From: Oscillospiraceae bacterium
GTDB taxonomy: Bacteria; Bacillota; Clostridia; Oscillospirales; JAAYXM01
Direction: 5' to 3'
Length of the DNA stretch: 64,000 bases
Assembly: GCA_015068085.1 (NCBI GenBank)
Contig: SVLF01000007.1
Location: forward strand, 1 to 64,000
Position numbers and translations under genes: made by a program. Shown here in pieces: positions 21,327 through 30,826 of this stretch (position 1 is the first letter of the stretch; each line of letters opens with the position of its first letter). Below the pieces are notes generated by a model, which saw only the letters and a program-made list of their open reading frames with translations, did not search any database and was not told where the DNA came from.

Positions 21327-21590
21327 TTACAGCGGCGGTTCTGCCAACGCATCAAGCAGAAATTTTGTTGCAAAGCGTATTCCCTTTTCAAACGCTTTTT
21401 CAGAAGAATATCCACTTAACTCATTTATGTTTTCTTCATATTCTTCCAGCATCGCACGTTGCTCTTCATTGAGAGACGAGATTAGTTTACTGAGACTCGC
21501 CTCTGTTTTTTTCACTGCATCCTGCATTTCGCAGACTCTTTCGTTACGGTTTTCAAACAAATACGTATTCCACAAATCTGAAAGAAACAT
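21327..21590 (-). CDS. small hypothetical protein (DUF6809-like, tentative)
   Basis: 88-codon ORF with strong SD (caggaggtgg) and a structured leader; start trimmed to ATG 21590. Confidence 0.6.
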   Translation of the reverse strand: MFLSDLWNTYLFENRNERVCEMQDAVKKTEASLSKLISSLNEEQRAMLEEYEENINELSGYSSEKAFEKGIRFATKFLLDALAEPPL

Positions 21591-21612
21591 ATTCCCACCT
21601 CCTGTCGCAAAT

Positions 21613-21777
21613 AAAAAGTGCGCAGCCGAAGCTACGCACGAAAAATGCATAACTCCGATTTGCTGCGACACAAAGTTTTCTCATAACACAGGTATGTGAA
21701 AATAGAGCATGCATTTTTACCGAAAGGCAAAAAAACACACCAGTGCTATTGAGAAAATATTAACCTTTATGTCGCAG
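21613..21777 (-). ncRNA. candidate structured leader RNA with pseudoknot and terminator
   Basis: closing stem 21777-21765/21675-21663 plus 21757-21750/21683-21676; 10-bp pseudoknot helix 21718-21709/21650-21641; terminator 21639-21613. Confidence 0.6.
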
Positions 21778-21781
21778 TTTT

Positions 21782-21810
21782 ATTTTACCACAGTTTCTTT
21801 CTTTTTGCAA
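21782..21810 (-). promoter_or_regulatory. promoter of leader RNA
   Basis: TTGCAA-N17-TAAAAT on the - strand; predicted TSS falls at the 5' arm of the closing stem. Confidence 0.6.
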
Positions 21811-21867
21811 TAAATTCAGACAAAATTTTTCCGCAAATCCCGAAGCTCTGCTTCATTGTATTTTCCC

Positions 21868-21896
21868 TTGAACAAAAAACGCATTTATGGTACAAT
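21868..21896 (+). promoter_or_regulatory. promoter of mntA/hepT module
   Basis: TTGAAC-N17-TACAAT with conserved spacer. Confidence 0.7.
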
Positions 21897-21931
21897 AAAC
21901 ATATACCACATCAGTGCGAGGTGTTACTACG

Positions 21932-22231
21932 ATGGATAACAAAACATTCGGGTTGCGCGAAGGCGTGTTGGAAAAGATAATAGAAATTGGAATCGGCTAC
22001 GATGCCGAGCGGTTGGTTATCTTTGGCTCACGTGCCCGCGGAGATTATAAAGAAAGAAGCGATATTGATATAGCCATATACGGCGGAAACACGGATAATT
22101 TCTCGCTCGATGTTGATGAATTTGTTCCGACGCTCCTGAAATTTGATGTTGTTAATATGAACAAGCCCGTACAGAAAGAGCTCCGTGACTCAATAGAAAA
22201 AGAAGGTGTCGTAATTTATGAAAAAGTATGA
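21932..22231 (+). CDS. mntA: MntA-like minimal nucleotidyltransferase antitoxin
   Basis: GS-X10-DXD motif GSRARGDYKERSDIDIAIYGG. Confidence 0.85.
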   Translation: MDNKTFGLREGVLEKIIEIGIGYDAERLVIFGSRARGDYKERSDIDIAIYGGNTDNFSLDVDEFVPTLLKFDVVNMNKPVQKELRDSIEKEGVVIYEKV

Positions 22232-22610
22232 AAACTTTTGCCGTGCGTATAAAAATCTTGAAGAATCCATAATTTTAGAACCACCGTATGATACGGTTAC
22301 GCTTACCGGACTTGTTGCGCTTTTTGAGATAACGTTTGAACAGTCGTGGGAAATGATAAAAGAAATTCTCGAATATCACGGCTATGAGCAAAGCAACACC
22401 GGATCACCGAGAATTGTAATTAAAACCGCTTTTCAGGCAGGTATGATTGATGATGAAGAAACCTGGCTTATGGCTCTTGCCGCACGAAACAACGTCGCTC
22501 ATTCATACAACGAGGATATAGCACTCAGCATTGTCCGTGAAACGAAGGACATTTATGCCGGTATGTTTAAAAAGCTAAAAGAAACAGTTGAAAAAGCCTG
22601 GATTAAGTAA
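22218..22610 (+). CDS. hepT: HepT-like HEPN toxin (HI0074-type fold)
   Basis: RX4HXY motif RNNVAHSY; overlaps mntA by 14 nt. Confidence 0.8.
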   Translation: MKKYENFCRAYKNLEESIILEPPYDTVTLTGLVALFEITFEQSWEMIKEILEYHGYEQSNTGSPRIVIKTAFQAGMIDDEETWLMALAARNNVAHSYNEDIALSIVRETKDIYAGMFKKLKETVEKAWIK

Positions 22611-22680
22611 CAAATCGCAAATAACGCAGCTCCACCGAATTTATATCGGCGTAAGCTGCGTTATTTTACACAAAATTTTA

Positions 22681-23025
22681 TTATATATCAAAATAGTTTC
22701 GCAGGGCTTCCGTTATTTCCTCTTGTTTTGCAACATCCGTAAGCGCAGACACCTTATTGAGAAGTCTGTCGTGCGAAACCGTGCGTATCTGCTGTACCAT
22801 TACAACAGACAGCTTAGGAAGCCCACTTTCGACCTGCTTCAAAAGTATTTCTGTCGGATAAATCTTATCTCCCGGCTTTACGCTCGAAAGAGGCAAAACC
22901 GTCGAAACCGGAATGTTATGATTTACGGCATCTGTGGAAATAACCATAACGGGTCTTGTTCCGCGTTGTTCACTTCCCTTTGTCGGGTCGAGATTACAGA
23001 AATATATTTCCCATTTGTTTACCAT
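22681..23025 (-). CDS. mazF: MazF/PemK-family endoribonuclease toxin
   Basis: WEIYFCNLDPTKGSEQRGTRPVMVISTDAVN, PemK/MazF core. Confidence 0.88.
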   Translation of the reverse strand: MVNKWEIYFCNLDPTKGSEQRGTRPVMVISTDAVNHNIPVSTVLPLSSVKPGDKIYPTEILLKQVESGLPKLSVVMVQQIRTVSHDRLLNKVSALTDVAKQEEITEALRNYFDI

Positions 23026-23288
23026 TCTCCCTGTACCTCGCTGTCCGATAATGAAAAATCTTCTGCACATCGGCTTGTTCTCTCAATAAAGGCTTCATCC
23101 GCTGCAGCTTTTTTCATCTGTGCCGCATACTGAGCTTTCTTTATCTGCTTGAGATATTCATCAACAGCCTGACGGATGCCATAATTTACAGACGGAATAA
23201 GATTTTCACCGGCGAGCGCTTTAAGGTCATTAAGCGCAGCAACTGGAAGCGTTGCGGTATATCTCGTTGTTTCTGTGTAGTTCATCAT
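23019..23288 (-). CDS. cognate antitoxin, RHH-like
   Basis: TRYTATLPVAALNDLKALAGE..NYGIRQAVDEYLKQ; overlaps mazF start by 7 nt; acidic C-terminus. Confidence 0.75.
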   Translation of the reverse strand: MMNYTETTRYTATLPVAALNDLKALAGENLIPSVNYGIRQAVDEYLKQIKKAQYAAQMKKAAADEAFIERTSRCAEDFSLSDSEVQGEW

Positions 23289-23484
23289 CAATATCACCTC
23301 AATTACAGTATACACTATATCATCCAAAATATCAACACTATTTTGATGATTTTTACGCATCACATTTTGCATCTTTTTATGCACCTTGCGGAACAAACCG
23401 CAAGGTGCTTGATTTTTGTACTTGCCTTTTTGCAAAGCACAGCTCATTTTTGCATATACTGCTTTTGTAAAGGGGAGATTACTT

Positions 23485-23925
23485 ATGCCGTTTTCCGACA
23501 GAGAGCTGCTTGCACGGCTTATCCAGTGCGAGGCAGGAGGCGAAGGCGACACCGGTATGCAGGCTGTTGCAAGCGTTATTATGAACCGTGTGTATGCGCC
23601 CGACGGAGAATACGCCCGCGTCGGTCAGCAGAATATCCGCAACATCATCTTTCAGCCCGGTCAGTTTGAATGTGCAACGGACTATTACAACAACCGCTAC
23701 AACCCGCAGAACATATATAATATGAACCCCGAGCAGATACATTACGATATCGCCGACTGGGCAATCGCAGGCAACCGTCTTTCCCCGCTCGGTACGGCAC
23801 TGTGGTTTTTCAACCCCTTCTCACCCGAATGCAGAGAGAATTTTCCGAGCGGAGTGGGCGTTTTTGCCGTGAGAGTGGGCGAACACTGCTTTTACAACCC
23901 TACGGAAGCGTATTCAGATACTTAA
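23485..23925 (+). CDS. cwlJ: cell wall hydrolase (SleB/CwlJ family)
   Basis: LLARLIQCEAGGEGDTGMQAVASVIMNRV, hydrolase_2 signature. Confidence 0.88.
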   Translation: MPFSDRELLARLIQCEAGGEGDTGMQAVASVIMNRVYAPDGEYARVGQQNIRNIIFQPGQFECATDYYNNRYNPQNIYNMNPEQIHYDIADWAIAGNRLSPLGTALWFFNPFSPECRENFPSGVGVFAVRVGEHCFYNPTEAYSDT

Positions 23926-23946
23926 TTTATATATGGAGTGATTTTT

Positions 23947-24273
23947 ATGGATTCATTAAACCCGAGAATGAACTTTACACAGCCGAGACCTCAAAATGAT
24001 TTTTATGAGCTCAGTGGCACACCTTCCGCTCAGCAATCACAGGTGCTGATGCTCGGCGAACAGTTGCAATCCTCAATCGGCTATTATGTGAGCTGCGAGT
24101 TCTTAATCGGCACGCAGATACTTGAAACGCGCGACGGAATTCTCGCTAAGGTCGGAACAAATTTTCTCACGCTGTATCAGCCAAACCTCGAGCGCTATAT
24201 TGTCTGCGACTTGTATGCACTTAAATTCATAACGATTTATAACAGCACAACTGTCCCAAGCCTGAACAGATAA
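23947..24273 (+). CDS. spore coat GerQ-like protein
   Basis: small Q/N-rich N-terminus plus conserved body, directly downstream of cwlJ-like gene as gerQ is near cwlJ in Bacillus. Confidence 0.5.
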   Translation: MDSLNPRMNFTQPRPQNDFYELSGTPSAQQSQVLMLGEQLQSSIGYYVSCEFLIGTQILETRDGILAKVGTNFLTLYQPNLERYIVCDLYALKFITIYNSTTVPSLNR

Positions 24274-24280
24274 AGAGAAA

Positions 24281-24308
24281 AGATGCGGCAGAATCATTTC
24301 TGCCGCAT
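24281..24308. terminator. terminator between convergent genes
   Basis: atgcggcagaa-tcat-ttctgccgcat hairpin. Confidence 0.65.
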
Positions 24309-24319
24309 TCGCTCTCTTT

Positions 24320-26080
24320 TTATACCTTTGAAAGAACATACTTTTCTGCGTATTTGTTGAAGTCGTCAACAAACTCTCCCGTAATGGAGTGCTTGACCTG
24401 ATTGAGGTATCCGTGCGTGTTGAGTTCTTCTTTTCTGATCTGAATTATGCATACCGCAATGTTCGAGCAATGGTCCGAAACTCTTTCGCAGTTCGTTAGA
24501 ACGTCTGAGAGGATAAAGCCAAGCTCTATAGTGCAGTTGCCTTCCTTAAGGCGCTTGATATGACGTGCCTTGATATCACTTCCGAGACCGTCGATAACCT
24601 GCTCAAGCGGCTCGACGTGTGCAGCAAGCTGCGCATCGTCCTGACCGAATGAGCGGATAGCAATGTCAAGAATTTCTTCAACCGCCGCAACGAGGATATG
24701 TAAGTCTGCCTTTGCTTCGTCGGAGAAGCTTATTCCCTTCTCGTCCATTTCGCGTGCGGTTTTGAGAAGGTTTACGGCATGGTCGCCTATTCGCTCAAAA
24801 TCTCCGATTGTATAAAGAAGTCTTGAAATCTCGCGGCTCTCGTCTTCGGATACGCCAAGCCCCGACAGCTTTACGAGGTATGTGCCGAGCTTGTCCTCAT
24901 AAGTGTCGATTCTCGCTTCAGCATCTTCGATTTCCTGTGCACGTTTTTCCGAGAAATCCCACATCAGCTCTGCTGCATCGTGGAAGGTTGCTTTCGCAAG
25001 CACTGCCATTTCTCCGGCTATGCCTTTGCAACGCTCAATTGCAAAGCTCGGGGTGTTGAGCAGACGCTCATCAAGGAAGTTCGTTGCATCCTCAGGTGCG
25101 CTATCCGGTACGGAAATCGTTGCAAGATGACCGAGCTGCTTTGAAAACGGAAGAAGCAGAAAGGTTGAAAACACATTAAACATTGAATGAACAACCGCAA
25201 TATCAACAGCAGACATCGACATTGTTTTAAAGCTGAAATCAAAGAAAAGGTCAAGACCGTAGAACAAAACAAAAACGATTATAACGCCGATTATATTGAA
25301 ATACAGATGGACAAGCGCCGCTCTTCTCGCATTCTTTTTCGCACCGATGCACGAGATAAGCGTTGTTGTACACGAACCGATGTTCTGACCGAGAATCATC
25401 GGTATTGCGAAGCCATATGTAACATTACCCGCAACAGCCATCGCCTGCATAATACCAACGGATGCAGATGAGCTCTGCAAAAGCGTGGTAAGAGCAAAGC
25501 CTGCAAACATACCGAGAATGGGATTTGTGAACATAAGAAGGAAATCCTCAAACCCCTGAAGGCTTGTTATCGGCTCCATAGCGTCAATCATCGTATTCAT
25601 ACCGACCATAAGCACGCCGAAACCGACAAGTATCGAGCCGATATCGCGCTTTTTGCTCTTCTTTGAAAGCATTATCATCGCAATGCCGACAAACGCAAAA
25701 AGCGGAGCAAAGTTTGACGGCTTTAAAAGCTGAACAAAAAAGCTGTCGCCCTGAATACCCGTAAGGCTGAGTATCCACGCCGTCGCTGTTGTACCGATGT
25801 TTGCACCCATAATAATTCCTATCGCCTGTGCAAGCTTCATTATGCCGGAGTTTACAAAGCCGACAACCATAACCGTCGTCGCGGCGCTGGACTGGATAAT
25901 TGCCGTTACAACAGCGCCGAGCAAAACACCCTTGAATATTTTGTCGGACAGGCGTTCCAGAATTCCCTCAAGCTTGCTTCCTGAAACGCGCTCAAGCCCC
26001 GAGCCCATTACCTTCATTCCGTAAAGGAACAGGGCAATACCGCCAAGAAGCTCAAAAATCGTAAAAATGTCAATACTCAC
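24320..26080 (-). CDS. Na/Pi cotransporter family protein with PhoU-like C-terminus
   Basis: GGIALFLYGMKVMGSGLERVSGSKL, duplicated QSSAATT/QSSSASVG motifs, C-terminal PhoU helices. Confidence 0.9.
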   Translation of the reverse strand: MSIDIFTIFELLGGIALFLYGMKVMGSGLERVSGSKLEGILERLSDKIFKGVLLGAVVTAIIQSSAATTVMVVGFVNSGIMKLAQAIGIIMGANIGTTATAWILSLTGIQGDSFFVQLLKPSNFAPLFAFVGIAMIMLSKKSKKRDIGSILVGFGVLMVGMNTMIDAMEPITSLQGFEDFLLMFTNPILGMFAGFALTTLLQSSSASVGIMQAMAVAGNVTYGFAIPMILGQNIGSCTTTLISCIGAKKNARRAALVHLYFNIIGVIIVFVLFYGLDLFFDFSFKTMSMSAVDIAVVHSMFNVFSTFLLLPFSKQLGHLATISVPDSAPEDATNFLDERLLNTPSFAIERCKGIAGEMAVLAKATFHDAAELMWDFSEKRAQEIEDAEARIDTYEDKLGTYLVKLSGLGVSEDESREISRLLYTIGDFERIGDHAVNLLKTAREMDEKGISFSDEAKADLHILVAAVEEILDIAIRSFGQDDAQLAAHVEPLEQVIDGLGSDIKARHIKRLKEGNCTIELGFILSDVLTNCERVSDHCSNIAVCIIQIRKEELNTHGYLNQVKHSITGEFVDDFNKYAEKYVLSKV

Positions 26081-26347
26081 GCAAATTCTCCTTTCTTCTC
26101 CGAAAGCGTTATATTTTTTAATTTACTCCGAGTATATCATAACACAATTTATAATGGCGTTCAATAGATTAAAAAAATGAAATTTGCAATTTTATACAAC
26201 GCCTTTTCGTGCAGATTGACGGAGAGGAAGTTTCTTGTGAGTATGAAACCGGAAAGGTGAATTTTCCTTCTATCGCAAATAATTTTCCAAATAGCAAAAA
26301 AAGAGTTGACAATATTATATATTCGGGATATAATTATATAGTTATTT

Positions 26348-26427
<80 letters not shown>

Positions 26428-26530
26428 CCTTGGAATCATTGCGGTTTCAAGGTGTTTTGCTATTTGTGGCGTGCTTTTTCAGAGCGCTTGAATGATTGTA
26501 AAATTTCTATTATTCAAGAGGTGCAGATTT

Positions 26531-27463
26531 ATGGCAAGAATTATGATGACAACAAGCGCAAATCCAACAGCCGAACAAGTGTTTTCTTTCTTCATCTCAG
26601 CGACTGCCGCACGAGGTGCAAAAGACAAAACACTTGACACTTACAAACAGCATTTTCGCTCTATTTCCAAACGACTTGATACCTCAATTCCAATAGGCAA
26701 TCTGACAAAAGTGCATTTGGATGATATGATATTCGAAATGCGAGCGGGCGGTCTTTCTTCACGCTCAATAAACAGTTATACACGCACTCTGAAAACTTTT
26801 CTCTCTTGGTGCAACTCTGAAGGATACACTTCTTTGAACATTCCCATTTATAAAGCAAGCGAATCCACAAAAGAAACATACTCGGATGATGAATTGTTGA
26901 TACTTTTAAAGAAACCAAGAGCGGGATGTAACTTTTGCGAATACCGCAATTGGGTTATTATCAATTTTCTTTTAAATAGCGGTTGTCGCGCGGCAACCGT
27001 GCGCAACATTCAGATACAAGATGTATATTTGCAAAATCGTCAGATACTGCTGAGGCATACGAAAAATGGCAAACTGCAAACAATCCCGCTCTGCATGGAA
27101 ATGGTTTCTATTCTCCAAGAGTATATGCAGATACGCGGTGGAAGCAGGACTGATTATCTGTTCTGCAATGAGTTCGGCAATTATCTTTCCGAAAGTGCCT
27201 TGCGGCAGACAATTGTAAAATACAATAGGAAAAGAGGAATAAAGCGAACCTCCATCCATGCATTTCGGCATACCTTCGCGCGAAAGTATCTTGTAGATTG
27301 CGGCGGCGATGCTTTCACATTGCAGAGGATATTAGGACACTCAACTCTTGCAATGACAAAGCATTATTGCAACATTTTTAATTCAGATATTGTTGATAAA
27401 TACGAAAGTCTTTCACCACTTGCACAACTTAAAAAAACGAGCGGGAAGTATATCAAAAAATAA
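26531..27463 (+). CDS. int: tyrosine recombinase/integrase
   Basis: NSGCRAATV..HAFRHTFARKYL..LQRILGHSTLAMTKHY catalytic pattern. Confidence 0.93.
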   Translation: MARIMMTTSANPTAEQVFSFFISATAARGAKDKTLDTYKQHFRSISKRLDTSIPIGNLTKVHLDDMIFEMRAGGLSSRSINSYTRTLKTFLSWCNSEGYTSLNIPIYKASESTKETYSDDELLILLKKPRAGCNFCEYRNWVIINFLLNSGCRAATVRNIQIQDVYLQNRQILLRHTKNGKLQTIPLCMEMVSILQEYMQIRGGSRTDYLFCNEFGNYLSESALRQTIVKYNRKRGIKRTSIHAFRHTFARKYLVDCGGDAFTLQRILGHSTLAMTKHYCNIFNSDIVDKYESLSPLAQLKKTSGKYIKK

Positions 27464-27505
27464 CGAAAAAGACGCAAGAAACAATCAAGTTTCCTGCGTC
27501 TTTTT
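27464..27505. terminator. bidirectional terminator between integrase and PIN-like gene
   Basis: aaaaagacgcaagaaac..gtttcctgcgtcttttt. Confidence 0.7.
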
Positions 27506-27540
27506 AACATCATTCATACATCTTTTATGCAACAAATCAC

Positions 27541-29466
27541 CTAAAATCTCTCTTTGATTTTCTCTGTTAAATATTCAATAATCTTTCCATATAAAAATCC
27601 CGCAAGTCCTCCACAGAGAATAGTCAAAAGACCGATAGCTATTCCTTTCGCTGTAAATGTCATATAATTATTTTGCACAAAAATAATTACCAACAGAAGT
27701 GCCACATACGGAACACCAAAAACGAGACCCGCAAACACATTGGCAAGAGTTCTTGAAAATGACTCTCTTTGAGATTCAACTTTTCTTTCCAGTGTTTGAT
27801 TTTTCTCAGACACATCCATTTTATCTGTTATAGCTCGACTGAGCTTATCTTTAGTTTTTTGATGTTCTTCCTTTTCTGTTTCATATTTCTTGTCTCCTTC
27901 AAACTGCGCATCCGCCTTAATCTGAACATAAACCTCTCGCCATGTTTGATCAGTAAACTGAGAATAATCCCCCGACGTAGCATCAAGAAGTTTTGTTTCT
28001 ACAATAGGATGTGACCTCAAAAACAAAAATTTCTCTTCCGTTAAGCCTTCCGCCTTTTTTTGATAAGCCTTATCCAAGGAAAGGTTAAAACTGGCAATCA
28101 TTTGAGGCGTAGGACGCAACAAAGCTCTACAATCTGCTAACAACTTAAAACTACTATAGTCGTTATTTTCATCACCATAATCCATCCAAAGAAGAGTACC
28201 AAAAATATCAGCTGTGATACTTGTCGGTATTATACCCTTAGCTGGCTCTTCTTCGCACGCAATATCTTTGCTAACCTTCGCAATTACTCTATTTGTTGTT
28301 ATAAATATAGCCTTTGCAGTTTTAATACTAGTTGATAGTGTTCCTCTTCTTTTTCTTTGAGTCATCACTATTGATCTGACATCCGTTCTAATACTATTGT
28401 CATAAAGTCCTTCAGTAGAATATTTACTATCTCTCTCACTATATTCGTTTTTTATTGCATCGGATATCTTTTCTTCGTCGGCTTGGAATTGATTTTCCTC
28501 TACCAAGTAGCTGGCATCATATCGAGCGATCCCCATAAGGTTAAGCATACCCTCAACTTCACCGATATATTCAACCATTTCCTCAGACGTTTTATCAGAA
28601 TTACGGAAAAACTGTGCCACCTTATTAGCTTTTGCGGGGTCATAGTCATCACGTTGCGCCCATCTCGCCGCGCGCTCCATTATTCCTAACACTTCCTGTA
28701 AGTTATGGTCAAACACAAAGAGAGACATCCCCACTTTCTTCGCTTTTTCAACGATATATTGGTATGCATCTTTTCTTTCAAGCGTATCCATCCCCAAAAG
28801 CGCAAAAATCATAGGAGTGTCTAAGAATACTTGCAAATCAGATTGTTGTGCAGAATCTGTATTTGAATAAAACAAAGTCGCCTTTGCAATATTTGCCATA
28901 CACAAGCCTTCAACAAAAGCGTGTCGTTCAACATCGCGTTCTCTTAAATCCAGAATATATTTACACCAATGATATACGAACTGACTATTTGTAGCGTCTA
29001 TATCCCCAATATGATTAAAAATAACATGGTCATCATAATCATCTAAAAAGGCAGTGATGTTTTTTTCTATTTCTTTTTCATTCAAACTATAATTATGTTT
29101 TTTTGCATATTCGCCAAAATCTGCAATAAGCGTTTTCCACTTACTTAGAAAACCATCGTCTGAAAGACGCAGTTTCCTCATCTCTGAAATATCCGGAACA
29201 TAGCTTCCTTTTACCCTTTTCACCATCTTCCTATCCATAGCTTCACCCAACACCTGTCGAACAAAAGTAGGCTGGAACGTTGCGTTGTATTTTTCTTTCA
29301 ACTTAGAACAAATGATACTTACATCAACAACTTCCATTCCCTCATCAACTATTATAGTTGCTATGAATGGTAAATATTTGTCGAGAATATTCGAAGAAAC
29401 AAAATTACTTTTCATCATCGCATATGCCTTAACAAACTGATCTGTCATCATATGTACCTCCACCAT
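27541..29466 (-). CDS. large PIN-like domain protein with C-terminal transmembrane helices
   Basis: LQVFLDTPMIFALLG (PIN motif 1-like), AKAIFITTNRVIAKV (T/N motif), coiled coil, two hydrophobic segments GLVFGVPYVALLLVIIFV and GIAIGLLTILCGGLAGFLYG. Confidence 0.6.
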   Translation of the reverse strand: MVEVHMMTDQFVKAYAMMKSNFVSSNILDKYLPFIATIIVDEGMEVVDVSIICSKLKEKYNATFQPTFVRQVLGEAMDRKMVKRVKGSYVPDISEMRKLRLSDDGFLSKWKTLIADFGEYAKKHNYSLNEKEIEKNITAFLDDYDDHVIFNHIGDIDATNSQFVYHWCKYILDLRERDVERHAFVEGLCMANIAKATLFYSNTDSAQQSDLQVFLDTPMIFALLGMDTLERKDAYQYIVEKAKKVGMSLFVFDHNLQEVLGIMERAARWAQRDDYDPAKANKVAQFFRNSDKTSEEMVEYIGEVEGMLNLMGIARYDASYLVEENQFQADEEKISDAIKNEYSERDSKYSTEGLYDNSIRTDVRSIVMTQRKRRGTLSTSIKTAKAIFITTNRVIAKVSKDIACEEEPAKGIIPTSITADIFGTLLWMDYGDENNDYSSFKLLADCRALLRPTPQMIASFNLSLDKAYQKKAEGLTEEKFLFLRSHPIVETKLLDATSGDYSQFTDQTWREVYVQIKADAQFEGDKKYETEKEEHQKTKDKLSRAITDKMDVSEKNQTLERKVESQRESFSRTLANVFAGLVFGVPYVALLLVIIFVQNNYMTFTAKGIAIGLLTILCGGLAGFLYGKIIEYLTEKIKERF

Positions 29467-29555
29467 TTTTTAAAACTCCGCCATACCAAGCAGCATCTTT
29501 TTCACAATAATATTTTACAGAACTTTTTACAAAAATGCAAATGGTTTTATCTCGC

Positions 29556-30719
29556 TCAATACATTTTTCTCACGTTTTCTACATAACTCTTGAACTTCTC
29601 CACAACATCATCCGGAGCAACTATTTTCACCTTTTTACCAAATCCCAAGAGCCAACCGAAGAACTGATTGCTGATTTCTACTTTTGCGGTAACTGTGAAA
29701 TGGCTGTCATCGCATTTGGAATATTGAGCTTCCTTTGTACCGAAACGTTCAATGGCGGTATCCAATAGAGGATTGATAAAACGCAAGGTAATTCGCTTTT
29801 CTTCACCGCTATACATATTGAAGGCTCTTCGAGTGTATGTTGTCAGGTCTATCTTCTTGAACTCTGCTTCTCCGTCTCTTGGTTCTCCGGTATATCGGAT
29901 GTCTTTCATTCTGTCAACGCGGTATGTCCATAACTTCTTCTTTTTATCATCAAATGCAAGCAAATAATAATTGCCGTCATTTATCAAAAGTTTGTATGGA
30001 CTTACGATATATCTTTCGCCTTTTCTTCGGTCTATCTGTTGGTTTACATCGTCAATTGTATGCTTCAAGTATTTAAAGCTGATCTTTTCCGGCTCGTGTG
30101 CATCATCTCCGTTTCGATAACTCATAGCATCATTGATTGTCATAACGTTTGTGAAAACATTTTTGTTTGCGGTTCTCGCCCTATCGACCATAAATGCATC
30201 GTGCCTGAGATTTTCTGCCTGATGCTCGCTTACCAACCCACAAACCACATCAATCAATTGTCTCACTTTCGATTCCGAAACAAATTTTGCCGTATAAACA
30301 CATTCAGCCAAAAGACGAATATCATTTAACTCAAATTTGCGTTGTTTTACATAAAAGCCTTTTGAATGTTTGTCATAAACAATTAATTTGAGTTCGTCAA
30401 ACTCATCATCTGCAAGCATTTCTGCCGCTTCTGAAATCTCGCAATCTTCCTGAAATGCCAATGCCACCTTGTTTATATCTTCAATATCGCGGTAAATTGA
30501 CCTTCTTTCTGCATAAACACCGTAATCAGCGAGAAACCCTTCAATATCGTATGCAGATACTGTGTGATTTTCATCTGTCGCAACCAACAGATATTGAAGA
30601 ACAAGATACGGTTTAAGTTTTTGGTTTTCTCTCTTGCCATGGTGTGCTTCTACCTTACCGTTTAAATGCTTGTCTGCTTTGCGGTAAAACTTTTTATATT
30701 TAATTTCCTCCACGTACAT
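29556..30719 (-). CDS. WYL-domain transcriptional regulator
   Basis: N-terminal wHTH plus KISFKYL..RYIVSPYKLLINDGNYYLLAFDDKKKKLWTYRVDRMKDI WYL core and C-terminal extension. Confidence 0.85.
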   Translation of the reverse strand: MYVEEIKYKKFYRKADKHLNGKVEAHHGKRENQKLKPYLVLQYLLVATDENHTVSAYDIEGFLADYGVYAERRSIYRDIEDINKVALAFQEDCEISEAAEMLADDEFDELKLIVYDKHSKGFYVKQRKFELNDIRLLAECVYTAKFVSESKVRQLIDVVCGLVSEHQAENLRHDAFMVDRARTANKNVFTNVMTINDAMSYRNGDDAHEPEKISFKYLKHTIDDVNQQIDRRKGERYIVSPYKLLINDGNYYLLAFDDKKKKLWTYRVDRMKDIRYTGEPRDGEAEFKKIDLTTYTRRAFNMYSGEEKRITLRFINPLLDTAIERFGTKEAQYSKCDDSHFTVTAKVEISNQFFGWLLGFGKKVKIVAPDDVVEKFKSYVENVRKMY

Positions 30720-30726
30720 CACTCCA

Positions 30727-30746
30727 ATTGAAAGTGCACTTTCAAT
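30727..30746. promoter_or_regulatory. palindromic operator candidate of the WYL operon
   Basis: 20-bp perfect palindrome ATTGAAAGTGCACTTTCAAT between extended -10 (TGTTATAAT, - strand) and SD/start. Confidence 0.65.
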
Positions 30747-30791
30747 AATTATAACATATAAGCTTCAAAAATGGAATCTTATTCATTTTTA

Positions 30792-30820
30792 TTGATTTAT
30801 TTTCCTAAAAGTGATATAAT
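30792..30820 (+). promoter_or_regulatory. promoter of structured RNA
   Basis: TTGATT-N17-TATAAT; predicted TSS near 30827. Confidence 0.7.
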
Positions 30821-30826
30821 ACAATC

